Origin: an uncultured Fretibacterium sp.
GTDB taxonomy: Bacteria > Synergistota > Synergistia > Synergistales > Aminobacteriaceae
Assembly (NCBI RefSeq): GCF_938040765.1
Contig: NZ_CALIAA010000068.1
Span: forward strand, 1-28,705
DNA length: 28,705 nucleotides
Direction: 5' to 3'
Shown: in pieces, positions 1 to 7,891 of the stretch
How the letters are laid out: the number at the start of each line of letters is the position of its first letter
Numbering within the stretch: the stretch's first letter is position 1
Translations under genes and position numbers: made by a program
Notes under the pieces: model-generated
The model's input: the letters and a program-made list of their open reading frames with translations, nothing else
What the model was told of the DNA's origin: nothing
Database searches by the model: none

Positions 1-55
1 TTCCTCTTTTGAGGGGGTGCGAATCCGAAAAGAATGAAGGCCCCGGCAATTCGCC

Positions 56-91
56 AAAAAAAGCGAAAGCCCCCGAACGCTCGGGGGCTTT
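56..91 (-). terminator. Intrinsic terminator after tRNA-Asn
   Basis: Read on the minus strand, an 11-bp perfect stem (arms 81-91 and 66-76, loop 77-80) is followed within a few bases by seven T residues (complement of 56-62). It lies about 33 bp beyond the 3' end of the tRNA and fits a Rho-independent terminator for that transcript. Confidence 0.85.
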
Positions 92-123
92 CTGCCTTTA
101 TGGTATCCGATGATTATTTCAAT

Positions 124-199
124 TGGCTCCACGACCAGGACTCGAACCTGGAACCTAGTGGTTAACAGCCACCCGCTCTGCCGATTGAGCTATCGTGGA
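124..199 (-). tRNA. tRNA-Asn (anticodon GTT)
   Basis: On the minus strand a 76-nt cloverleaf folds with acceptor arms TCCACGA (193-199) and TCGTGGA (128-134). The T-loop is GTTCGAGTC-like, and the anticodon loop is CTGTTAA with GTT at its centre, reading Asn codons. The discriminator base is G, and the CCA end is encoded in the DNA (124-126), so no CCA addition is needed to mature this copy. It has its own promoter just upstream and a terminator just downstream, so it looks like a single-gene transcript. Confidence 0.95.
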
Positions 200-215
200 A
201 TATTCAACGAAGGGT

Positions 216-244
216 ACTATACACTTTCTCAAAAAAATTGTCAA
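216..244 (-). promoter_or_regulatory. Sigma-70-type promoter of tRNA-Asn
   Basis: On the minus strand, TTGACA (239-244, perfect -35) is followed by a 17-bp spacer and TATAGT (216-221, 5/6 match to the -10). The predicted start lies around 209, about ten bases before the mature tRNA 5' end at 199. The AT-rich spacer stands out from the GC-rich surroundings. Confidence 0.85.
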
Positions 245-275
245 TGACCCTCGACTTAAACGCGTTTCCTCGAAC

Positions 276-809
276 TCAGACTTTCGCTTTCTTCCTCTCG
301 GTCCGTTCGATCTTGACGATCTTCAGATGGCGCACCCCTTTGGGGACCTTGACATACACCTCGTCGCCCATGACGTGCCCCAGGATGGCCTGGCCGACGG
401 GGCTCTTCTGAGAGATGTGCTGAACGGCCTGGGAGGCGTCGCCTGAGCTCGAAAGCTCCTCGGACCCCACGAGCATGTAGGTGTAACGCTTCTTCGGAGG
501 GGAGAGTTCCTGGAGGGTGACGGTGAGGCCGATGGCCACCTTGTTCGTGTCCAGCTTCTCCTCGTCGACGATCCGGGTCTTCGCCAGCATCGTCTCCAGC
601 TCCAGAATGCGGCTCTCCACCTTGGACTGCTCGTCCTTGGCCGCCGCATACTCCGCGTTTTCGCTGAGGTCGCCGAAGGCGCGCGCCTCCTCGAGCTGGC
701 GGGCGACCTCCAGCCTGCGGACCGTCCTCAGATCGACGAGCTCCGCGGACAGACGCTCGTATCCCTCCCGCGTCACCACCACTTGATTGTCGTTTTTCTT
801 TACAGACAC
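276..809 (-). CDS. greA: Transcription elongation factor GreA
   Basis: GreA binds the RNA polymerase secondary channel and stimulates cleavage of backtracked transcripts. The 177-residue product has the long N-terminal coiled-coil hairpin. Its tip motif GDLSENAEY lies at residues 46-54, and the two acidic tip residues needed for cleavage stimulation are present. A C-terminal FKBP-like globular domain follows (around residues 95-170, including the family-typical SPVGQAILG stretch). The protein is about 19 residues longer than E. coli GreA, from a short N-terminal extension and a basic C-terminal tail (RTERKKAKV). The start is GTG at 809, with GGAGG at 820-824 ten bases upstream. It is co-directional with the tRNA gene downstream, but the tRNA has its own promoter. 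Identification is secure; the GreB alternative is disfavoured by overall sequence. Confidence 0.97.
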   Translation of the reverse strand: MSVKKNDNQVVVTREGYERLSAELVDLRTVRRLEVARQLEEARAFGDLSENAEYAAAKDEQSKVESRILELETMLAKTRIVDEEKLDTNKVAIGLTVTLQELSPPKKRYTYMLVGSEELSSSGDASQAVQHISQKSPVGQAILGHVMGDEVYVKVPKGVRHLKIVKIERTERKKAKV

Positions 810-973
810 CCTTGCAACGCCTCCAGATCGAGATTCCCATTCAAGGCCGTGTTACGATACCCCATCCAAGATCCTGTCCGGGGGTGGGCGAACCGCGCCC
901 CTCCGGCATGCGCCCGAGGTCGACTCGATTCGGAATGCCGCCGCCGGCGAAGAGGAAGAGCGGAACGGGGCGT

Positions 974-1002
974 ATTCTATCAGCTCTCGCCCGCCGAGAC
1001 AA
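974..1002 (-). promoter_or_regulatory. Possible promoter of greA
   Basis: On the minus strand, TTGTCT (997-1002) and TAGAAT (974-979) are separated by 17 bp. This would give a greA leader of about 160 nt. The -10 matches 5/6 and the -35 matches 4/6. The 283-bp gap between greA and the channel gene (810-1092) shows no other feature I can support. Confidence 0.4.
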
Positions 1003-1092
1003 GGGGCCGCACCGGTGCTGTCGTCCGGCCGGGAAATACCCTCCGCCCCGCATCATCGCGCCCCACGGAAGCCCCGTACCGGGACGCGAACC

Positions 1093-1926
1093 TCACGCCG
1101 CCCTGCGGTAGGCAAGCCAGTACGCCAGCCCGACGAAGAACGCCCCGCCCAGTATGTTCCCCAGGGTTACGGGAAGCAGGTTGGCCGAGAACATCGAGCC
1201 CCAGCCCAGGGCGTCGATCGCCTGCTGGGAGGCCCCCAGCTCCAGGGCCTTCTCCACGAAAAGCGGGTCCGCCTTGGCCAGGATGCCCGCGGGGATGTAG
1301 TACATGTTCGCTATGCTGTGCTCGAAGCCGGACGCGACGAAGAGCCATATGGGGAAGAAGATCGCCAGAATCTTTCCGGCGACGTCCCCGGCCCCGTAGG
1401 CCATCCAGACCGACAGGCAGACCAGCCAGTTGCAGAGTATCCCCATAAAGAAGGCCTTCTCGAAGGTCAGGGCCGTCTTGTAGGCCGCCAGCTTCAGGGT
1501 GAACCCGCCCAAAAGGCCCCCGGTGTACCCAAGCTGACCGGACTTCAGGACGAAGAACGCCACCAGCACGGAGCCGACCAGGTTGCCCAGGTAGACGAGA
1601 CACCAGCCGCGAAGCATCGCGGGCAGGGAGATCTTCCGATCCGCCAGCGCGGCGACCATCAGGCTGTTGCCGGTGAAGAGCTCGCCGCCCGCAACGATAA
1701 CCAGGATCAGTCCTGCGGCGAAGAGCGCTCCCGCAAGCGTCTTGCCCAGACCGATCGACTCGACGGTGTGGATGGCCGCGTTGGATCCCTGCGCTGCGAG
1801 CGCGATAAACCCCCCCGCAAGCACACTGAGGAGCAGTTGCTTGAAAGGGGAAAGCTCCGCCTTCTTCTGCCCCACATCGACAACATACTTTGCGATCTCC
1901 GCCGGACTCAAAAAGTTACCCTGCAT
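1093..1926 (-). CDS. Formate/nitrite transporter family channel (FocA/NirC-like)
   Basis: This is a pentameric inner-membrane channel family for small monovalent anions (formate, nitrite, hydrosulfide). The 277-residue product has six hydrophobic segments and the two FNT signatures: GELFTGN at residues 81-87, and FEHSIANM starting at 201. The latter carries the conserved central-pore histidine (H203). The start at 1926 was chosen over an in-frame ATG 33 bases upstream because AAGGAGGATG lies directly before the second ATG. It is a single-gene unit: a strong terminator (1999-2033) separates it from the upstream peptide-transport operon, and a possible greA promoter follows it. No formate-metabolism gene adjoins it, so formate versus nitrite or another anion cannot be decided from context. 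Confidence 0.93.
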   Translation of the reverse strand: MQGNFLSPAEIAKYVVDVGQKKAELSPFKQLLLSVLAGGFIALAAQGSNAAIHTVESIGLGKTLAGALFAAGLILVIVAGGELFTGNSLMVAALADRKISLPAMLRGWCLVYLGNLVGSVLVAFFVLKSGQLGYTGGLLGGFTLKLAAYKTALTFEKAFFMGILCNWLVCLSVWMAYGAGDVAGKILAIFFPIWLFVASGFEHSIANMYYIPAGILAKADPLFVEKALELGASQQAIDALGWGSMFSANLLPVTLGNILGGAFFVGLAYWLAYRRAA

Positions 1927-1998
1927 CAAAAACCATCCTCCTTCCATCCTATGCGGCACAAGAACGACTCCAGGGTGCGGACGCCGTGGCCGCCCGCT

Positions 1999-2033
1999 AA
2001 AAAACGGCCGGACCCACCGATGGACCCAGCCGT
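1999..2033 (-). terminator. Intrinsic terminator of the peptide-transport operon
   Basis: On the minus strand, a 12-bp stem with three G-T wobbles (arms 2022-2033 and 2004-2015, six-base loop 2016-2021) is followed directly by six T residues (complement of 1999-2004). It starts 14 bases after the binding-protein stop codon at 2047. Confidence 0.9.
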
Positions 2034-2046
2034 ATAGCTCTCGTCC

Positions 2047-3639
2047 CTATTCCACGACCTCGACGCCGCGGAAGAAGACCCAGTTGCGCGGGGAGATGTA
2101 GACGCCCTTCACGCGGGCGCTCTGCATGTAGGGGGTCGAGTAGAAGTAGAGGGGCAGCACCGGAAGGTCGCGCATCAGGATCGCCTCGGCCCTGTGCATG
2201 TCCTCCATGCGCTTGGACCGGTCCATCTGCTTGAGGGAATCCTTCATCAGGGCGTCGTACTCGGCGTTGGAGTAGTTGGCGACGTTCTCGGGAAACCCGG
2301 TCATCCACAGCTCCAGCAGGCTGCCCGCGTCGAAGAAGTCCACCAGATAGGCGTGCCGCGCGATGTCGAAGTTCTTCTGCATCCGCGTGTCGATGAACAC
2401 CTTCCACTCCTCGTTGGCCAGCCCCACCTCGATGCCCAGGTTCTGCTTCCACATGGCCTGGAGCGCCTCGGCGATGGCCTTGTTGATGGGGTTCAGGTTG
2501 TACTTGTAGGTGACCTTGGGGAAGCCCTTGCCGTCCGGGTACCCGGCCTCGGCCAGCAGCTTTTTCGCCGCCTCGGGGTCGGCCCGTTCCGGCAGGAAGG
2601 CCTCGCCCTCCGCCCGGAAGTCCTTGTCGGCCCCCACGCCGGGGATACCGTAGGGGATGAACGCCACGGCCGGCTTCTGGCCGCCCATCGCGACCTTCTC
2701 CACCATCGCCGTCCGGTCGATCGCCAGAGCGAAGGCCCTTCGCACCTTCGGGTTGTCGAAGGGCGCCTTGGCGACGTTGAAGACGGAGAAGGAGGTGCCG
2801 AGGGTCGGTGCCACCTTCGCCTCGCCGCTCTGGATGAGCTGCGGCGTCATCTGCGGCGGGATCCGGTCGAGCAGGTCGATCTTCCCCGCCTTGAACGCGG
2901 CCAGGGCGGTGTTGGAGTCCGTGATCATGACCAGGCGGACCTTGTCGATCTTCACGTTGTCCGCGTCCCAGTAGTTGGGATTCTTCGTCAGGGTCAGCTC
3001 GCTGTTGTGCTTCCACTCGGACAGTACGAACGGACCGTTGCACACCAGGCTTTCGGGCTTCGTCGCCCAGCCGCGCGGGTCCTGCTCCACGACGTCCGCC
3101 CGCGCGGGGGCGAAGGCGTAGAAGGACAGGCAGTCCAGCATCAGGGGCGCGGGGTTCTCCAGGCGGAGCCGCAGCGTCGCGTCGTCCGGCACGTCGATGC
3201 CCACATCCTCGGATCCGGCCTTGCCGTTGAAGAACGCCTCGCCGTTCTTGAGAAAGTACGCCATGTAGGCGTTCGGGGACGCGTTCCGCGCATCCAGGAG
3301 CCGGAGCAGGCCGTAACGGAAATCCTCCGCCGTCAGGGGCTTGCCGTCCGACCACTTCAACCCCTTGCGTAGGTGGAACGTCCAGGTCATCCCATCCTCC
3401 GAGACCTCCCACCTCTCCGCGCAGCCCGGCTCCGGCGCGTCGTCGAACCCGATGCGCACCAGCCCGTCGAAGAGGTTGAAGATCACGTTCGACCCGTCCA
3501 CCGCGTTGTTCCGCACCGGGTCGATCGTCTGGGGCTCGACCGCCAGGTTGAAGACGATCTCCCCCTCCGCGGCCGCGCCCGTCCCCGCCAGGAACAGCGC
3601 CGCCATCAGCGCCAGAAGACACCTCACGCTCCTTGCCAT
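2047..3639 (-). CDS. Peptide ABC transporter substrate-binding protein (SBP family 5, DppA/OppA-like)
   Basis: This is the extracytoplasmic receptor that captures di- or oligopeptides for the permease/ATPase genes immediately upstream. The 530-residue protein has a signal peptide (MARSVR, a hydrophobic stretch, then an Ala-rich SPase I site near residue 24). No lipobox cysteine is seen, so it is probably periplasmic and soluble. The family-5 features are present: an early EPQTIDP segment, a YGLLRLLD-type segment, NPNYWD, and ARRAFALAIDR-like helix residues. The start at 3639 was chosen because AAGGAG (3651-3656) precedes it by 11 bases; a longer TTG-initiated reading lacks a signal peptide start and a ribosome site. 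It is last in the operon, behind a 99-bp AT-rich gap that could hold an internal promoter. Nickel or another ligand is possible for this family; peptide is favoured by the DppD/DppF partners. Confidence 0.93.
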   Translation of the reverse strand: MARSVRCLLALMAALFLAGTGAAAEGEIVFNLAVEPQTIDPVRNNAVDGSNVIFNLFDGLVRIGFDDAPEPGCAERWEVSEDGMTWTFHLRKGLKWSDGKPLTAEDFRYGLLRLLDARNASPNAYMAYFLKNGEAFFNGKAGSEDVGIDVPDDATLRLRLENPAPLMLDCLSFYAFAPARADVVEQDPRGWATKPESLVCNGPFVLSEWKHNSELTLTKNPNYWDADNVKIDKVRLVMITDSNTALAAFKAGKIDLLDRIPPQMTPQLIQSGEAKVAPTLGTSFSVFNVAKAPFDNPKVRRAFALAIDRTAMVEKVAMGGQKPAVAFIPYGIPGVGADKDFRAEGEAFLPERADPEAAKKLLAEAGYPDGKGFPKVTYKYNLNPINKAIAEALQAMWKQNLGIEVGLANEEWKVFIDTRMQKNFDIARHAYLVDFFDAGSLLELWMTGFPENVANYSNAEYDALMKDSLKQMDRSKRMEDMHRAEAILMRDLPVLPLYFYSTPYMQSARVKGVYISPRNWVFFRGVEVVE

Positions 3640-3738
3640 TCCGCCGTCCGCTCCTTTCGCTCGATAAGACCTCGTCCTTCTTGTTTTATTTTCTTTCAAG
3701 TTTCAAGTCGGCTGTTTTTGCCCGCCAAGCGCAGGCGC

Positions 3739-4728
3739 CTACGCCATCGGGCAGCCGCACAGGTGCCCCGGACGGAGCTCCCGCAGCGCCGTGTCGGCCT
3801 CGGCGCACTCCGGCCTCGCGTCGGGGCACCGCGTGTGGAACTTGCAGCCGGAGGGCGGGTTCAGGGGGCTCGGTATCTCGCCCGACAGGGAGATGCGCCG
3901 CCGCGCGTCGGAAAGGTCCGGGTCCGGGATGGGGATGGCCGAGAGCAGCGAGCGGGTGTAGGGGTGCTGCGGGTTGTTGTAGAGCTCTCCGCTCTCCGCC
4001 AACTCCACGATGTTGCCCAGGTACATCACCGCGATGCGGTCGCTGATGTGCTTCACCATCGAGAGGTCGTGCGCTATGAACAGGTAGGTGAGTCCCAGCT
4101 CGTCCTGAAGGTCCTCCAGCATGTTGACGATCTGGGCCTGGATGGAGACGTCGAGCGCCGAGATCGGCTCGTCGCAGACGATGAACTCGGGCTCCACGGC
4201 CAGGGCCCGGGCAATCCCGATCCTCTGGCGCTGGCCGCCGCTGAACTCGTGCGGATAGCGGTTGGCGTGCTCGCTGTTCAGGCCCACCATGCGCAGCAAA
4301 TGCCGGACCCGGTCGGCCCGCTCATCCCTGGGAAAGCCGTGGATGACCATCGGCTCCATCACGATGTCGCCCACCGTCATGCGCGGGTTCAGCGAGGCGT
4401 AGGGGTCCTGGAAGATCATCTGCATCCGCTTGCGCCACGGCAGCATCCCGTGCTGCGACAGATGGGAGATGTCCTGCCCCATGAAGCGGACCGAACCGCC
4501 CGTGGGCTCGTAGAGCCTGACGATGGTACGGCCCGTCGTGGTCTTGCCGCAGCCGGATTCCCCCACCAGCCCCAGGGTCTCCCCGGCGCGGATGTCGAAG
4601 GACACCCCGTCGACCGAGCGCACCGTCCCGCCCGGGACGGCGAAGTGCTTCGCCAGGTCCCGAACCTCGAGAAGGGCCGTCTCCGACCCGGTCCCCCGTC
4701 CGGCCGCCGTCCTCTCCGTCATCGTCAT
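3739..4728 (-). CDS. dppF: Peptide ABC transporter ATPase (DppF/OppF-like)
   Basis: This is one of the two cytoplasmic nucleotide-binding subunits of the peptide importer. The 329 residues include Walker A GESGCGKTT (56-64), the Q-loop in IFQDPYASLNP, the signature FSGGQRQR, Walker B FIVCDEP with the SALD D-loop, and the switch histidine in AHDLS. The C-terminal oligopeptide/dipeptide extension is present, with family-typical cysteines in GCKFHTRCP and a later CAEAD. The ATG at 4728 overlaps the upstream dppD stop as ATGA, which implies translational coupling. GGAGG lies seven bases ahead of the ATG. The closest named relatives are DppF and OppF, which cannot be separated by eye. Confidence 0.94.
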   Translation of the reverse strand: MTMTERTAAGRGTGSETALLEVRDLAKHFAVPGGTVRSVDGVSFDIRAGETLGLVGESGCGKTTTGRTIVRLYEPTGGSVRFMGQDISHLSQHGMLPWRKRMQMIFQDPYASLNPRMTVGDIVMEPMVIHGFPRDERADRVRHLLRMVGLNSEHANRYPHEFSGGQRQRIGIARALAVEPEFIVCDEPISALDVSIQAQIVNMLEDLQDELGLTYLFIAHDLSMVKHISDRIAVMYLGNIVELAESGELYNNPQHPYTRSLLSAIPIPDPDLSDARRRISLSGEIPSPLNPPSGCKFHTRCPDARPECAEADTALRELRPGHLCGCPMA

Positions 4729-5726
4729 CTCCCCACCTCCGAGCCCGGCCGGGCCAGGAGCCAGCAGGACGCGCTGTGCGAGTCCGAGAGGCTCGTCCGC
4801 TGCGGCGGGTACTCCATGCAGATGCGCATCGTCTCAGGGCAGCGCGCGGCGTAGGGACAGCCGGAGGGCGGGTTCAGCAGGTCCGGAGGCTGCCCCTCGA
4901 TGGGGATCAGACGCTTCTTCGTCAGCTCGTCCGGGTTGGGGACCGACCTCAGGAGCCCGCGGGTGTAGGGATGCGCCGGGGCGTAAAAGACGTCGCGCCG
5001 GGTTCCCCGCTCTACAATGCGCCCGCCGTACATGACGAGCACCCGGTCGGCCATGCCCGCGATCACCCCCAGGTCGTGGGTGATCAGGACGATCGACGTG
5101 CCGAACTGCCCCTGAAGCTCCTTCATCAGGTCCAGGATCTGGGCCTGGACGGTGACGTCCAGGGCCGTCGTCGGTTCGTCGGCGATCAGCAGGTCGGGAT
5201 GGCACATCAGCGCCATGGCGATCATGATGCGCTGCCGCTGCCCGCCGCTGAACTGGTGCGGGTACTGGCCGATACGGTGCTCCGCGGGCTCGATGCCCAC
5301 GCGGCGCAGCATCTCGAGCGCGCGCTTCCGCCGCTCGGCGGCCGGGCCGCTTCCGTGGCGCCGAAGCGGTTCCTCGAGCTGATAGCCGATGGTGAGCACG
5401 GGGTTCAGGCTCGTCATGGGGTCCTGAAAGATCATGGAGATGCGCCGTCCCCGCAGGTCGGCCATCCGCCGTTCGGGGACCTCCGTCAGCTCGGTCCCGT
5501 CGAAGACGATGCTCCCGCCCACGACGCGCCCCGAAGTCCCGAGCAGGCGCAGCAGCGACAGCATGGTCACGCTCTTGCCGCTCCCGGACTCGCCGACGAT
5601 CCCCAGCACCTCGCCCCGCCTCAGCTCGAAGGACACCCCGCCAACCGCCTTCACCTCCCCAACCGGGGTGAAAAAGGAGGTGCGCAGGTCCTCCACCCGC
5701 AGAAGGGCGTCCTTGTCCGCCGTCAT
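4725..5726 (-). CDS. dppD: Peptide ABC transporter ATPase (DppD/OppD-like)
   Basis: This is the second ATPase of the peptide importer. The chosen 333-residue reading has Walker A GESGSGKS (45-52), Q-loop IFQDPMTSLNP, signature FSGGQRQR, Walker B LLIADEP followed by TTALD, and the switch histidine in THDLG. The C-terminal peptide-importer extension carries GCPYAARCP and further cysteines. The start at 5726 was chosen because GGAGG lies five bases upstream. A longer frame begins with TTG at 5798 and has other in-frame ATGs, but lacks a comparable ribosome site. The stop codon overlaps the dppF start by 4 bp. An 82-bp gap separates it from dppC. Confidence 0.93.
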   Translation of the reverse strand: MTADKDALLRVEDLRTSFFTPVGEVKAVGGVSFELRRGEVLGIVGESGSGKSVTMLSLLRLLGTSGRVVGGSIVFDGTELTEVPERRMADLRGRRISMIFQDPMTSLNPVLTIGYQLEEPLRRHGSGPAAERRKRALEMLRRVGIEPAEHRIGQYPHQFSGGQRQRIMIAMALMCHPDLLIADEPTTALDVTVQAQILDLMKELQGQFGTSIVLITHDLGVIAGMADRVLVMYGGRIVERGTRRDVFYAPAHPYTRGLLRSVPNPDELTKKRLIPIEGQPPDLLNPPSGCPYAARCPETMRICMEYPPQRTSLSDSHSASCWLLARPGSEVGR

Positions 5727-5808
5727 GTTTTCCTCCGTCGTCCTCACATCCATCGTCATATTGTCCGTCGTCACGGCGTCCGCCCTCTCTCCCCCCAAGG
5801 GAGGCCGG

Positions 5809-6765
5809 CTACTTCCTCAGGCGCGGGTCCAGCGCGTCGCGCAGGCCGTCGCCCAGGAAATTGAAGGCCAGAATGGTGACCGAGATCGCGGCGGCCGGGA
5901 AGAAGAGCTGCCACGGATAGATGGCCAGAGCGCCGATCGCGTCGTTGCACAGCACGCCCCAGCTCGCCATCGGAGCGCTGACCCCCAGGCCGACGAAGCT
6001 CAGGAACGCCTCGGTGAAGATGGCCTGAGGGATGGAGAAGGTGAGCGTCACCAGGATGGGCCCCATCGCGTTGGGGATGAGGTGCCGCAGCAGCATCCGA
6101 GCGCCGGAGGCCCCCAGGACCCGGGCGGCCAGAACGAACTCCTCGTTCTTGATCCGCATGACCTCGGACCTCACGATACGGGCCATGGAGGCCCAGTAGG
6201 AGATGCCAAGCGTCAGGAAGATGCTCTTCAGACCCGGCCCCACGACGACCATCAGAAGGATGACGTAGATCATCAGCGGGACGCTGTGGATGGTGTCGAC
6301 GACGCGCATCATGAAGTTGTCCGTCCGTCCCCCGACGAAGCCGGAGACGCCGCCGTAGATCACGCCGATCGTCAGGTTGATGAGGCTCGCGACGAACCCG
6401 ACCGCCAGGGATATCCGCGCCCCGTAGAGCACGCGGACGAGAAGGTCGCGCCCGAACATGTCCGTCCCGAACCAGTGCTTCAGGCTGGGCAGCTCGTTGG
6501 ACTCCATGAAGTTCTGCGTGTCGTAGGCGTAGGGCGAAAGCCACGGCCCGACGACGGCCAGCAGCAGGATGAGCAGGATCGCCGCCCCGCCCAGCAGGGC
6601 CAGCCGGTCCCGCTTCAGGCGACGCCAGGCGTCCTGCCAATAGCTCTGCGAGGGACGCACGAACTCCGAGCCCTGCTTCTCCGCGGCGCCGACCGGCTCG
6701 AACAGGGCGGGGTCGCTCAGGTCCGGGACCGCCGGCAGGGTGGTGGCGCCGTTAAAGGCGTTCAT
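5809..6765 (-). CDS. dppC: Peptide ABC transporter permease (DppC/OppC-like)
   Basis: This is an inner-membrane channel subunit pairing with DppB. It has 318 residues. An approximately 60-residue cytoplasmic N-terminal region precedes the first membrane helix (LLGGAAILLILLLAVVG) and the family-typical HWFGTDMFGRD segment. Several more membrane helices follow. The EAA loop that contacts the ATPases is seen in EFVLAARVLGASG followed by a HLIPN motif. The start at 6765 is preceded by AAGGGGGA. A longer reading with upstream ATGs lacks a good ribosome site. The protein ends DPRLRK, a common end for this family. Confidence 0.94.
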   Translation of the reverse strand: MNAFNGATTLPAVPDLSDPALFEPVGAAEKQGSEFVRPSQSYWQDAWRRLKRDRLALLGGAAILLILLLAVVGPWLSPYAYDTQNFMESNELPSLKHWFGTDMFGRDLLVRVLYGARISLAVGFVASLINLTIGVIYGGVSGFVGGRTDNFMMRVVDTIHSVPLMIYVILLMVVVGPGLKSIFLTLGISYWASMARIVRSEVMRIKNEEFVLAARVLGASGARMLLRHLIPNAMGPILVTLTFSIPQAIFTEAFLSFVGLGVSAPMASWGVLCNDAIGALAIYPWQLFFPAAAISVTILAFNFLGDGLRDALDPRLRK

Positions 6766-6867
6766 CGTGTTTCCCCCTTCATTCATTCGACATTTCAATA
6801 CGATGATTCGATCGATGGCCAGTGACGGCGAGGCGGATTCATGGCCTCGCTCCCCCCGCGGCGCGCG

Positions 6868-7785
6868 CTAGTGCAGCTTGATCCGCGGGTCGACGAACCC
6901 GAGGCAGATGTCCACGACCAGGTTCAGGAAGACCAGCAGCGCGCTGTAGAAGATGGTGACCCCCATGATGGTGGTGTAGTCGCGGTTGGAGATGCTGGTG
7001 ACGAAGAACGTCCCCAGCCCCGGCACGCCGAAGACCTGCTCCACGACGAAACTGCCGGTGAGGATTCCTGCGGCGAGCGGCCCCAGGTAGGTGATCACCG
7101 GGATGATGGCGTTGCGCAGCGCATGGATGTAGACGACCGTGCGCTCTCGAAGCCCCTTGGAATGCGCGGTGCGGATGTAGTCCTGCTGGATGACCTCCAG
7201 CATACTGGAGCGCGTCAGGCGGGAGATGAAGGCCGTGGGGTACCCCGCCAGCGTCAGGGCGGGGAGGACGGCCGTGGGCAGCCCCTCCCAGAAGCCCACC
7301 GTCACCCAGCCCCATCGGTAGGCGAAGAGGTAGACCAGGGTCGTCGCGATGACGAAATTTGGAATGGTGATGCCCAGCGTCGCCAGGACCATCGCGCTGC
7401 GGTCCTGCCACCGCCCACGCCGCAGCGCGGAAACGATTCCCGCCGGGATGCCGACCGCCAGAGCCAGGGCCAGCGCCATGGAGCCCACCATCAGGGACAC
7501 GGGGAAGCTGTCGCTAATGATCTTGTTGACCGTCATGCCCTCGTACCGATAGGAGGGCCCCAGGTCGAAACGGAGGACGTCCCAAAGATAGCGTCCGTAC
7601 TGCACGTAAAGCGGGTCGTTCAGTCGGTAGCGTTCCATGATCTTGGCCATGATGTGCGGCGGAATGCCCTTCTCGTCCGTGAAGGGGCCGCCGGGGATGG
7701 CGCGCATCATGAAGAAGGTGAGGGTTATGACGACGAACAACGTCAACAAACTGGTCCAGATCCTCTGGAAGATGTACTTTCGCAT
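6868..7785 (-). CDS. dppB: Peptide ABC transporter permease (DppB/OppB-like), first gene of the operon
   Basis: This is an inner-membrane permease partner of DppC. Its 305 residues start MRKYIFQRIW, followed by the first helix (SLLTLFVVITLTFF) and the family motif RAIPGGPF. Further features are a periplasmic segment with YRLNDPLYVQYGRYL, an EAA loop (QQDYIRTAHSKGL followed by HALRNAIIP), and a C-terminal DPRIKLH. The frame is open further upstream, but those 66 residues are low-quality and overlap mnmE; the ATG at 7785 has a GGGGGGC ribosome site. A strong promoter lies about 35 bases upstream, so this is the first gene of dppB-C-D-F-SBP. Placing the binding-protein gene last differs from the classic dppA-first order. 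Confidence 0.94.
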   Translation of the reverse strand: MRKYIFQRIWTSLLTLFVVITLTFFMMRAIPGGPFTDEKGIPPHIMAKIMERYRLNDPLYVQYGRYLWDVLRFDLGPSYRYEGMTVNKIISDSFPVSLMVGSMALALALAVGIPAGIVSALRRGRWQDRSAMVLATLGITIPNFVIATTLVYLFAYRWGWVTVGFWEGLPTAVLPALTLAGYPTAFISRLTRSSMLEVIQQDYIRTAHSKGLRERTVVYIHALRNAIIPVITYLGPLAAGILTGSFVVEQVFGVPGLGTFFVTSISNRDYTTIMGVTIFYSALLVFLNLVVDICLGFVDPRIKLH

Positions 7786-7819
7786 CGTCTGCCCCCCGTC
7801 CTCGACTATGTCCGAATCG

Positions 7820-7828
7820 ATTATATCA
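7820..7828 (-). promoter_or_regulatory. Extended -10 promoter of the peptide-transport operon
   Basis: On the minus strand the sequence TGATATAAT gives a perfect TATAAT with a TGn extension. No good -35 is visible at 17 bp (TTTTCC is the nearest), as is usual for extended -10 promoters. The predicted start near 7812 leaves a leader of about 27 nt before dppB. Confidence 0.75.
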
Positions 7829-7843
7829 TCATTACCCTTCCGG

Positions 7844-7883
7844 AAAATGCGGCCGGCCGCCCTCGCCGCGGGGCGTCCGGCCG
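7844..7883 (-). terminator. Terminator hairpin after mnmE
   Basis: On the minus strand a 7-bp arm CCGGCCG-type stem, a single mismatch and a further 5-bp stem (arms 7871-7883 and 7850-7862, eight-base loop 7863-7870) are followed by CATTTTC. The T tract is short (four T residues). The hairpin lies directly between the mnmE stop and the dpp promoter. Confidence 0.65.
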
Positions 7884-7891
7884 GGAGTGGG

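Noticed and set aside
787..2037. A 416-codon plus-strand open frame
   Set aside because: It is antisense to the FNT channel gene and lacks any family feature.
3739..3770. Terminator between dppF and the binding-protein gene
   Set aside because: A short GC hairpin is present near the dppF stop, but it is followed by A residues rather than T residues on the minus strand.
3373..4854. A 493-codon plus-strand open frame
   Set aside because: It is antisense to the binding-protein start and the dppF gene, with shadow-type composition; the minus-strand frame has full ABC ATPase motifs.
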